Assembly (NCBI GenBank): GCA_938030835.1
Contig: CALHID010000314.1
Location: forward strand, 1-10,935
Direction of reading: 5' to 3'
DNA from: an uncultured Actinomyces sp.
Lineage (GTDB): Bacteria > Actinomycetota > Actinomycetes > Actinomycetales > Actinomycetaceae
DNA: 10,935 bases
Made by a program: the position numbers and the translations under genes. This document shows, piece after piece, positions 1-6,215 of the stretch (within the stretch, counting starts at the first letter, position 1; each line of letters starts with the position of its first letter). The notes under the pieces were generated by a model. That model was not told the DNA's origin. It did not search any database and saw only the letters and a program-made list of their open reading frames with translations.

Positions 1-914
1 TTGAAAACCCCAAGACCAAATTGGTGGTGAACATAGATGATCCGCTGTTGACTTCCGCGGCTTTGTCCTCCGATCGAGCCATTTGGGTGGCGGCCGGGAA
101 AGGTTGGACGAAAGACTCCCTCACGGCCCCACGTTCGGGAGGCGCCATTATCTATGGCCACAATCGCGGCGATGAGCCGGCCCTCGCCTCGGGCGGAGAC
201 ACGCTGGTGCAGTGGTACGAGGTATCGCTCACTACCCTGTTTTCCGGCAAGGAAGAGGCCCAGAAATATTCAGGATCGGGATTTTCCCGTCCCGTACCGG
301 TCTGGACCTGGCAGGGAACTGACTTCCAGGTAGGTGGTGAGATGGTGGTGCAGCACCATCCCAAGGATGAAAAATACAAACTCGCGGTGAATTTGCCGGG
401 CCGGGCGAACCGATCTAATGCCCTGCAGGCCTTTGTCGCGGCCCTGGAGCTGTCAGTTGAACCCAGCCAGGCCGCTCGCGGAATTGCCCAGGTCAGTGAA
501 GTGGTCGGGCGCTATGCTCACCTCGAGATAGCTGGCCGTCAGATTCGTATGTTGCTGGCAAAGAACCCCGCGGGCTGGCAGGAAGCCATGTACATGATTG
601 ACCCCAGCGTTGATCAGGTGGTTGTCGCGATCAATGGCCAGGTAGCTGATGGGCAAGACCTGTCATGGCTGTGGGACGTGGATTTCTCAGTGCTTGGCGC
701 CCCGCATCGCAAGGTTTATGCCTGCGGTGAGCGCGGTGCAGACCTCGCAGTTCGATTGGAATATGCGGGCGTCCACTGTGAACTTTTCCCGCTGCCAATG
801 GATGCGCTGCAATCGTGCATACCGGGAAGGGTTGAAATTCTTCTCAACTACACGGCTTTGCGTGATTTTAAGCGGGTTTTGGATTCTCATCGTCAAGCGG
901 AGGAAGCAGAATGA
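1..914 (+). CDS. murT: Lipid II isoglutaminyl synthase subunit MurT, 5'-partial
   Basis: MurT is the Mur-ligase-like, ATP-using subunit of the MurT-GatD complex, which amidates the alpha-carboxyl of D-Glu in lipid II to D-isoglutamine in the cytoplasm. The frame is open from base 3, and a TTG at 21 is not the true start: the residues around it (LVVNIDDPL) match the internal NADDP segment of Mur-type ligases, so the ATP-binding N-terminal part lies upstream of the window. The C-terminal DUF1727 domain is complete, with GRYAHLEIAGR, LLAKNPAGWQE and a D-x-S-W-L-W-D-V-D-F segment (657-686); family structures place in this region an Asp that completes GatD's catalytic triad. The usual Cys4 zinc ribbon is present in outline, but the Cys positions read Ala/Ser (126-137) and Tyr/Ser (267-278). 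The stop codon overlaps the gatD start (ATGA). Identity is firm from both motifs and the adjacent gatD. Confidence 0.93.
   Translation, partial: ENPKTKLVVNIDDPLLTSAALSSDRAIWVAAGKGWTKDSLTAPRSGGAIIYGHNRGDEPALASGGDTLVQWYEVSLTTLFSGKEEAQKYSGSGFSRPVPVWTWQGTDFQVGGEMVVQHHPKDEKYKLAVNLPGRANRSNALQAFVAALELSVEPSQAARGIAQVSEVVGRYAHLEIAGRQIRMLLAKNPAGWQEAMYMIDPSVDQVVVAINGQVADGQDLSWLWDVDFSVLGAPHRKVYACGERGADLAVRLEYAGVHCELFPLPMDALQSCIPGRVEILLNYTALRDFKRVLDSHRQAEEAE
899..906 (+). promoter_or_regulatory. Ribosome binding site of gatD inside murT
   Basis: GGAGGAAG lies a few bases before the gatD ATG (911) and inside the last codons of murT. With the ATGA stop/start overlap (911-914) it fixes the gatD start and points to coupled translation, which fits an obligate two-subunit enzyme. 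Confidence 0.8.
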
Positions 915-1717
915 GTGCACTGCGAATTGGTGTTCTTCTCCCCGAAGTCTTGGGGACCTACGCGGACGGTGGCAACGCCCTAGTACTCGCGGAGCGCGCG
1001 CGTCGGCGTGGCTTTGATGCCCAGATTCAGTATGTCGGTGTTGGTGATGCGATTCCCGATGATCTCGATATCTACACCCTTGGTGGTGGTGAAGACGCAG
1101 CCCAGGAACTTGCGGTCGAGACTTTCACTGCCGACCCCGGTTTGAAGAATGCTGTTGCGGCGGGTAGGCCCCTTCTGGCGATCTGCGCTTCACTTCAAAT
1201 CTTGGGCCACTGGTACACGGATGCGCGCAATCGTAAGGTAGAGGGCCTGGGTCTCTTGGATCTAACGACTCGCCCCCAGGGAAAGCGTTCAATCGGCGAA
1301 CTTGTTGTTCAGCCCGAGAATGATGGACTATCTGAGCCGCTGACAGGGTTTGAAAACCACGGTGGTGGAAGCCAACTGGGTCCCGATGCGCGTCCTTTGG
1401 GCAAAGTGCTTTTCGGAAAGGGGAACTCGATTCTTCCTCCCGAAGGCTTTGATGGGCAGGGTGCTTCTGCGGATGATGCTGCCCTCAAAGCACCGCGTAT
1501 CGATGGCGCTGTCCAGGGGTCAATCATTGCGACCTACCTGCATGGGCCGGTTCTTGCGCGCAACCCCCAGCTTGCGGACCTCCTGCTTGAACGCGCTTTG
1601 GGGCACAAGCTTGAACCTCTCGAGGTTCCGGGGGTTGCAGAACTTCGTCGCGAACGTCTAGCTGCAACGATTTCGCGCCCAGAGCTCCGCGAGCGTTTGG
1701 AACGACATGAGCGCTGA
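911..1717 (+). CDS. gatD: Lipid II isoglutaminyl synthase glutaminase subunit GatD
   Basis: GatD is a CobB/CobQ-like class I glutamine amidotransferase. It hydrolyses glutamine and passes ammonia to MurT for amidation of lipid II. The 268 residues open with the typical N-terminus (LRIGVLLPEVLGTYADGGNA). LGGGEDAAQ follows at about 57-65, the nucleophile elbow LLAICASLQILG has Cys92, a GFENHGG motif lies at about 146-152, and YLHGP at 209-213 supplies the catalytic His211. Two things are unusual. The residue after the nucleophile's Ala is Ser (ICAS) where relatives normally have Gly (ICAG). The segment between FGKGN and IIATYLHGP carries an insertion (about residues 174-200) in place of the short GNNxxDGTEG-type loop. 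With this and a longer C-terminal tail the protein exceeds the roughly 243 residues of the Staphylococcus aureus protein. The start is fixed by GGAGG and the overlap with murT. The end overlaps the next gene by 11 bases. Confidence 0.95.
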   Translation: MSALRIGVLLPEVLGTYADGGNALVLAERARRRGFDAQIQYVGVGDAIPDDLDIYTLGGGEDAAQELAVETFTADPGLKNAVAAGRPLLAICASLQILGHWYTDARNRKVEGLGLLDLTTRPQGKRSIGELVVQPENDGLSEPLTGFENHGGGSQLGPDARPLGKVLFGKGNSILPPEGFDGQGASADDAALKAPRIDGAVQGSIIATYLHGPVLARNPQLADLLLERALGHKLEPLEVPGVAELRRERLAATISRPELRERLERHER

Positions 1718-2507
1718 GGAATCTCGATCAGGGCGGGGTGTGCCTTGGGATCAGTATGGTGAGCTGATCCAGCCCTCGCGCGGCCCGCGTTTTGAACGTT
1801 ATTCCGAGGCCGAGCCCCAGGTCACCTCCGCGCGGGCACCCCAGGCCCGGCAGGCCTCGTCGATCGAGGCTGTACCTGGAAGGGAAGGGGAGTCGGCGCC
1901 GGCGGGCAGGAGGCTGCCTCGCGAGGGAGAACAAGGGCGTATCAAACTGCGCACTTCCGGCAGAAAACTCGGCTATGCGCCACCAGCCCAGCCGATGCGT
2001 GGTGAGGAGATCGGTGTTCCTGCCCAGGCTCGTCAGTTGGCAAAGAAGCGCCGACGTGGAATTGGTGTGATTGTGCTGGGCATTGTCATGTCCGTGCTCA
2101 TTGCTCCCGCGACTTTCTTTGGAATTGCAATGTCTGGTGCGGATTTTTCTGCGATGCAGGCCAGCGCTCGTGAGGTTTCCAGCGGCCAGAGCGTGAGTGT
2201 GGATTCCAGCGGCGGCTATGTCGTTCAGGTGACCTCGGGACAGGCAACTTCGTGCCTCCTTCGTGGAAGTGATGGGGGAGAGCATCCTATGCAGTCCACC
2301 TTGAACCAGTGGACCGTTTCGGGACTGCAGGCTGGCGACTACACGCTTGTGTGCTCTCCTGATGGCCTGAAAATGGTTGGAATGACGGGCTTTAGCGAGT
2401 CTGTTGCCCTGTCAAAGGCTCCCGATGCGATGACCTGGTCAAGTGTCATCGGGATGCTGGGATTGAGCGTGATCGGTCTGGGGATTTACCTGCGACGTTC
2501 GCGCTAA
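1707..2507 (+). CDS. Two-helix membrane protein of unknown function, coupled to gatD
   Basis: I do not recognise a family. The 266 residues divide into four parts. Residues 1-112 form a polar, Pro/Arg/Gly/Ala-rich region that is probably disordered and cytoplasmic. A KKRRR stop at 113-117 precedes a first membrane helix at about 119-142. An exported beta-rich segment of roughly 100 residues follows, with two cysteines (183 and 216) that could form a disulfide. A second helix spans about 246-262 and ends in YLRRSR. Positive charge at both membrane ends predicts N-in/C-in topology. The ATG lies inside the last codons of gatD, with no good Shine-Dalgarno sequence, so translation probably depends on ribosomes finishing gatD. 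A strong terminator follows. The overlap suggests a job tied to lipid II amidation or envelope assembly, but that rests on position alone. Confidence 0.8.
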   Translation: MSAEESRSGRGVPWDQYGELIQPSRGPRFERYSEAEPQVTSARAPQARQASSIEAVPGREGESAPAGRRLPREGEQGRIKLRTSGRKLGYAPPAQPMRGEEIGVPAQARQLAKKRRRGIGVIVLGIVMSVLIAPATFFGIAMSGADFSAMQASAREVSSGQSVSVDSSGGYVVQVTSGQATSCLLRGSDGGEHPMQSTLNQWTVSGLQAGDYTLVCSPDGLKMVGMTGFSESVALSKAPDAMTWSSVIGMLGLSVIGLGIYLRRSR

Positions 2508-2525
2508 AACTGCACCTACGCGGGG

Positions 2526-2576
2526 GAACGCTGAGCTGGCGTGTTATGCGTTCAGCTCGGCGTTCTTTTTCTTTTC
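2526..2576 (+). terminator. Rho-independent terminator of the murT-gatD operon
   Basis: A 13-bp stem (2526-2538 with 2553-2565, one G-T wobble) encloses a 14-base loop and is followed directly by a T-rich run, TTTTTCTTTTCT. It lies 18 bases after the stop of the membrane-protein gene and separates the operon from clpB. Confidence 0.85.
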
Positions 2577-2619
2577 TGTGAAATGTGTTTTCGGATGCCG
2601 ATTTGTGCAGAAAAATAAA

Positions 2620-2640
2620 GTTGAGTGGAATAGACTCAAG
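2620..2640 (+). promoter_or_regulatory. HAIR operator (HspR binding site) of clpB
   Basis: TTGAGT at 2621-2626, seven bases, then ACTCAAG at 2634-2640. This matches the HspR-associated inverted repeat (CTTGAGT-N7-ACTCAAG), the actinobacterial heat-shock operator, at every arm position except the first base (G for C). HspR bound here would repress clpB at normal temperature. The HspR gene is not in the window. Confidence 0.88.
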
Positions 2641-2653
2641 TTTGTTGACGTTG
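2627..2653 (+). promoter_or_regulatory. Candidate SigH/SigR-type promoter of clpB
   Basis: GGAAT (2627-2631), exactly 18 bases, then GTTG (2650-2653, preceded by C). This fits the GGAAT-N18-GTT consensus of the stress ECF sigma factors SigR (Streptomyces) and SigH (Mycobacterium, Corynebacterium). The -35 element begins in the HAIR spacer and runs to the edge of its right arm region, so HspR and the sigma factor would compete for the same DNA. Consensus match only; SigH is not encoded in the window. Confidence 0.55.
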
Positions 2654-2659
2654 TGTAAG
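2631..2659 (+). promoter_or_regulatory. Candidate housekeeping promoter of clpB
   Basis: TAGACT (2631-2636), 17 bases, TGTAAG (2654-2659). Each hexamer matches four of six bases of the sigma-70 type consensus. The -35 would sit inside the right half of the HAIR operator, which suits repression by HspR. Weak on its own and an alternative to, or partner of, the SigH-type promoter. Confidence 0.35.
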
Positions 2660-2673
2660 TCAGAACGAAAAAA

Positions 2674-2698
2674 GCCGCCCGTAATGAGCGGCAGGAGG
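2674..2698 (+). promoter_or_regulatory. clpB leader hairpin and ribosome binding site
   Basis: A small stem, GCCGC (2674-2678) with GCGGC (2688-2692), closes one base before AGGAGG (2693-2698). The Shine-Dalgarno sequence is strong but very close to the first ATG (2700, one base away), which favours the second ATG at 2703 as the used start. The hairpin leaves AGGAGG unpaired, so I do not call it a thermosensor. Confidence 0.5.
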
Positions 2699-2702
2699 AA
2701 TG

Positions 2703-5318
2703 ATGACTGAACAATTTACAAGCAAAGCCCAAGAGGCAGTGAGCAGCGCGGTCCAGTCGGCACAGGCCGCTGGGAACCCGCAGGTGGATTCCCTGCATCT
2801 CTTGGAAGCACTTCTTGAACAGGGTGAGGGCATTGCCTACTCTCTGCTTCAAGCAATTGGGGCAAACCCGCAGCAAATCGGCGCTCGCACGCGCAATGCT
2901 CTGGAGGCTCTGCCCTCAACCAGCGGTTCGAGTGTTGCCCAACCGCAGACTTCACGTGGTCTGATCCAGGTGATTAACGATGCCCGCAAGCGCGCAGAAG
3001 CTAAGGGAGACGCTTACGTTTCTACAGAGCACCTGCTCATTGCGTTGGCCGCAAATGACGATAGCGCAGGCGAGATCCTGCGTGAAAACGGTGCAACCGC
3101 AGAACGCTTGCAGAAGGCTCTGGATGAGCTTCGTCCCGATCCCATTACTAGCGCTGACCCCGAAGGTTCCTTCGAGGCCCTCAAGAAGTACGGACGCGAC
3201 CTGACTGAGGTTGCACGCCAAGGCAAGCTGGATCCCGTGATCGGTCGCGATAGCGAAATTCGCCGCGTGATCCAGGTGCTGTCTCGTCGAACCAAGAACA
3301 ACCCTGTTCTGATCGGTGAGCCCGGCGTCGGTAAGACCGCCGTCGTCGAAGGCCTCGCTCAGCGAATCGTTGCAGGCGACGTCCCCGAATCTTTGAAGAA
3401 CAAGAAGCTCATTGCTCTTGATCTGACCGGAATGGTTGCGGGTGCGAAGTACCGTGGCGAATTCGAAGAACGCCTCAAGGCTGTTCTGAGCGAGATTGAA
3501 CGATCTGACGGCGAGATCATCACCTTCATCGACGAACTTCACACGGTCGTCGGTGCCGGTGGTGGCTCTGAAGGCGCAATGGACGCGGGCAATATGCTCA
3601 AGCCCATGCTGGCCCGTGGTGAGCTCCGCATGGTCGGCGCAACGACGCTGGATGAGTACCGTGAGAACATCGAAAAGGACCCCGCTCTTGAGCGTCGTTT
3701 CCAGCAGGTGTTCGTTGGTGAGCCTTCGGTTGAGGACACCGTCGCAATCTTGCGCGGTATCGCACCGAAGTACGAAGCACACCACAAGATCACCATTTCT
3801 GACGGTGCTTTGGTTGCGGCAGCTCAGCTGTCCGATCGCTACATCACCGGGCGTCAGCTTCCCGATAAGGCCATTGACCTGATCGACGAGGCCGCCTCCC
3901 GACTGCGCATGGAACTTGACTCCTCGCCCGAGGAGATCGACGTTCTGCGTCGCCAGGTGGATCGTCTCCGTATGGAAGAGTCCTACCTGACCGAGTCTGA
4001 CCCCGATGGTTTGGACGAGGCCACGGCGGAGCGCCTCGAGAAGCTTCGCGAGGACCTCGCAAACAAGAACGAAGAGCTTGCTGCTCTCACCAGCCGTTGG
4101 GAAGCCGAAAAGGCCGGTCACAACCGCGTGGGTGAGCTTCGCGTCCAGTTGGATGAGTTGCGTACCCAGTTGGAGCTGGCGATTCGTGCGGGTCGCTTCG
4201 AAGAAGCGGGACGTCTGCAAAACGGCGATATTCCTCAGATTGAACGTCAGATTCGCGAAGAGGAAGAAAAGGTTGAGGCCGAAGAAAAGGCGAACGAGGC
4301 CAATGAGCCGATGATCGCCGAGAAGGTCGGTCCGACTGAGATCGCTGAGGTTGTCGAATCCTGGACTGGAATCCCCGTGGGGAAGCTGCTCCAGACCGAG
4401 AGCGAGAAGCTCGTCCATATGGAGGACTTCATTGCCCATCGACTGATTGGTCAAAAGGATGCTGTCCGTGCGGTTTCCGATGCGGTTCGCCGCTCGCGTG
4501 CAGGCCTGTCCGATCCGAACCGACCCACAGGTTCCTTCCTCTTCCTTGGCCCCACGGGCGTTGGTAAGACCGAGCTTGCGAAGTCCTTGGCGGAGTTCCT
4601 CTTTGATGATGAACGCGCCATGGTTCGAATCGACATGTCGGAGTACTCGGAGAAGCACTCCGTGGCCCGTTTGGTCGGTGCCCCTCCGGGATATGTCGGT
4701 TACGAACAGGGCGGTCAGCTGACCGAGGCCGTGCGTCGTCGCCCCTACAGCGTCGTTCTCTTGGACGAGGTTGAAAAGGCAGACCCCGAGATCTTCAACA
4801 TCCTCTTGCAGGTCTTGGATGACGGACGTTTGACCGATGGTCAGGGACGTACGGTGGACTTCAGGAACACGATTCTGATCCTGACCTCGAACTTGGGATC
4901 GATGTTCCTGACCGATCCTGAGCTCAGTGAAGAAGAAAAGCGTGAAGGTGTGATGAACGCTGTGCGCGCGTCCTTCAAGCCTGAGTTCATCAACCGTCTG
5001 GATGAGACCGTGATCTTTGATCCGCTCAGCCCCGAGGACCTGTCTGGAATCGTTGATCTCTTGGTCGAATCTATGGCGGATCGCCTGAAGGATCGCCGTA
5101 TCAGCCTGAATGTCACCGAAGGTGCGAGAGGCTGGCTGACCAGGCGAGGATACGACCCGGCCTACGGCGCTCGTCCTCTGCGCAGGCTGATCCAGCGCGA
5201 GATCGGCGATCGACTGGCCAAACTGCTTCTGAGCGGCGAGGTTGAAGACGGTGACACCGTCACCGTCGATGTCACCGACGATCTTGAAGGACTCCGCGTT
5301 GAGGTATCCAATCACTGA
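2703..5318 (+). CDS. clpB: ATP-dependent disaggregase ClpB
   Basis: ClpB is the Hsp100 chaperone that pulls polypeptides out of aggregates through a hexameric pore, working with DnaK. The 871 residues fit the family length. Residues 1 to about 145 form the Clp N-domain (two repeats around SLHLLEALLE and STEHLLIALA). AAA-1 has Walker A GEPGVGKT at 205-212, pore-loop KYRG near 250, Walker B FIDE at 275-278 and an RRF arginine-finger segment at 331-333. The coiled-coil middle domain, about 404-530 and rich in Glu/Arg/Leu, distinguishes ClpB from ClpA/ClpX. AAA-2 has Walker A GPTGVGKT at 616-623, pore-loop GYVGY at 663-667, Walker B LLDE and the C-terminal YGARPLRR motif. I see no ClpP-binding IGF/IGL loop. 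An ATG three bases upstream (2700) is possible but too close to AGGAGG. The HAIR operator and SigH-like promoter upstream predict heat and redox control. The gene is monocistronic between two terminators. Confidence 0.98.
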   Translation: MTEQFTSKAQEAVSSAVQSAQAAGNPQVDSLHLLEALLEQGEGIAYSLLQAIGANPQQIGARTRNALEALPSTSGSSVAQPQTSRGLIQVINDARKRAEAKGDAYVSTEHLLIALAANDDSAGEILRENGATAERLQKALDELRPDPITSADPEGSFEALKKYGRDLTEVARQGKLDPVIGRDSEIRRVIQVLSRRTKNNPVLIGEPGVGKTAVVEGLAQRIVAGDVPESLKNKKLIALDLTGMVAGAKYRGEFEERLKAVLSEIERSDGEIITFIDELHTVVGAGGGSEGAMDAGNMLKPMLARGELRMVGATTLDEYRENIEKDPALERRFQQVFVGEPSVEDTVAILRGIAPKYEAHHKITISDGALVAAAQLSDRYITGRQLPDKAIDLIDEAASRLRMELDSSPEEIDVLRRQVDRLRMEESYLTESDPDGLDEATAERLEKLREDLANKNEELAALTSRWEAEKAGHNRVGELRVQLDELRTQLELAIRAGRFEEAGRLQNGDIPQIERQIREEEEKVEAEEKANEANEPMIAEKVGPTEIAEVVESWTGIPVGKLLQTESEKLVHMEDFIAHRLIGQKDAVRAVSDAVRRSRAGLSDPNRPTGSFLFLGPTGVGKTELAKSLAEFLFDDERAMVRIDMSEYSEKHSVARLVGAPPGYVGYEQGGQLTEAVRRRPYSVVLLDEVEKADPEIFNILLQVLDDGRLTDGQGRTVDFRNTILILTSNLGSMFLTDPELSEEEKREGVMNAVRASFKPEFINRLDETVIFDPLSPEDLSGIVDLLVESMADRLKDRRISLNVTEGARGWLTRRGYDPAYGARPLRRLIQREIGDRLAKLLLSGEVEDGDTVTVDVTDDLEGLRVEVSNH

Positions 5319-5330
5319 TCGGTAGCGACT

Positions 5331-5368
5331 TGCGGGTGGTGCGAATAATTTCGCACCACCCGCATTTT
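5331..5368 (+). terminator. Rho-independent terminator of clpB
   Basis: A perfect 15-bp inverted repeat (5331-5345 with 5350-5364) around a four-base TAAT loop is followed by TTTT. It begins 13 bases after the clpB stop codon. Confidence 0.88.
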
Positions 5369-5378
5369 CGCTTAGACT
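5350..5378 (+). promoter_or_regulatory. Weak candidate promoter of the TetR-hydrolase pair
   Basis: TTCGCA (5350-5355), 17 bases, TAGACT (5373-5378), each four of six against the sigma-70 type consensus. It would overlap the right arm of the clpB terminator. It is the best candidate in the short gap before the regulator, but the match is modest. Confidence 0.3.
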
Positions 5379-5431
5379 TTAAGAGTTATCCCCACCCAAC
5401 AGAGCAGAACTGAAGAATGAAGGAGGTAGCC

Positions 5432-6205
5432 GTGAGCGAAGACGAAAATTCGCAGACGGGTCCCGCCCGTAAGAAGCGAGGTAGCTACTCCGTTGGACGT
5501 TCCACCCGGACAACGATTATTCGCGGGGCAACGCAGTTGTTGTCAATGCGCGGCTATTACGGTTTTTCTTTGCGAGATCTTGCCGAAGAAATCGGTGTTT
5601 CTCATCCGACCGTCATGTATCACTTCCCGACGAAGGATGCTCTGGTCCTGAATGTTATCGAAGCCTTCGAAGAGGCTTTCGGTATTTTCGATGTTGAGGT
5701 TGTGACCGCCGAAACGGAAGATGGTACTCCCGGCGATCCGATCCTTGAAGAACGCGGTGCAAAAGTTTCGACCATGAATGAGTGGATCGCTGCACACCTG
5801 CGTCTTGCTGCAGCCCCCGACAACCAGGTGATGACTGATCTAGACCGCGTTTTTACCGTTGAGTCTGTCAATGACAGCCATCCCGCCCATGACCATTTCT
5901 CATATCGAGTTGATGCGATGCTCCAGCTCCTTGAGAAGCTGGCCAAAGAGATGCCCGATTATGATCCCGAGAATCCGGTGGATACTCGCAGGCTTGTCGA
6001 GCGTTGGTATGGAATGGTGATCCTCGGTGGTTGGGACGGCGAGCGTCTTGATAGCCGTGAACTCATCATCAAGTACCTGGCCTTTGCGGTTCGCGAATTG
6101 CGCTATAGCGCTGAGCAACTTCTTGCACTTGGATCGATGATTCCTCGCAAGGCAGCAGCGCCCTTCCAGCAACTCCTGGTGGAGTACTCCAGCGCTCAGA
6201 ACTGA
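5432..6205 (+). CDS. TetR/AcrR-family transcriptional regulator
   Basis: A 257-residue one-component repressor type. After a basic N-terminal tail, residues 25-72 form the DNA-binding domain: helix TTIIRGATQLL, then the helix-turn-helix SLRDLAEEIGVSHPTVMYHF (46-65) and FPTKDALVLNVIEAF, the classic TetR block. The rest is the variable helical ligand/dimer domain, with a conserved-looking RWYGMVILGGWDGE stretch; the ligand cannot be inferred. I take GTG 5432 as the start because AGGAGG (5421-5426) sits five bases before it. An upstream in-frame ATG (5417) would place the ribosome site inside the coding region. The serine hydrolase starts 10 bases after the stop, so the two are probably cotranscribed and the regulator may control that gene or itself. 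I see no clear palindromic operator in the gap before it apart from the terminator repeat. Confidence 0.9.
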   Translation: MSEDENSQTGPARKKRGSYSVGRSTRTTIIRGATQLLSMRGYYGFSLRDLAEEIGVSHPTVMYHFPTKDALVLNVIEAFEEAFGIFDVEVVTAETEDGTPGDPILEERGAKVSTMNEWIAAHLRLAAAPDNQVMTDLDRVFTVESVNDSHPAHDHFSYRVDAMLQLLEKLAKEMPDYDPENPVDTRRLVERWYGMVILGGWDGERLDSRELIIKYLAFAVRELRYSAEQLLALGSMIPRKAAAPFQQLLVEYSSAQN

Positions 6206-6215
6206 TGTGCGGTAG

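Noticed and set aside
1728..2285. 185-codon antisense frame over the membrane-protein gene
   Set aside because: Composition is Arg/His/Pro-rich shadow sequence with no start signal; the + strand frame has clear membrane helices and operon coupling.
2674..2698. RNA thermometer in the clpB leader
   Set aside because: The only stable stem leaves AGGAGG free, and no upstream segment pairs well with it.
2952..5315. A 787-codon open frame antisense to clpB
   Set aside because: It mirrors clpB codon for codon, has no ribosome site or recognisable domain, and arises because the codon bias of clpB avoids antisense stops. clpB itself is unmistakable.
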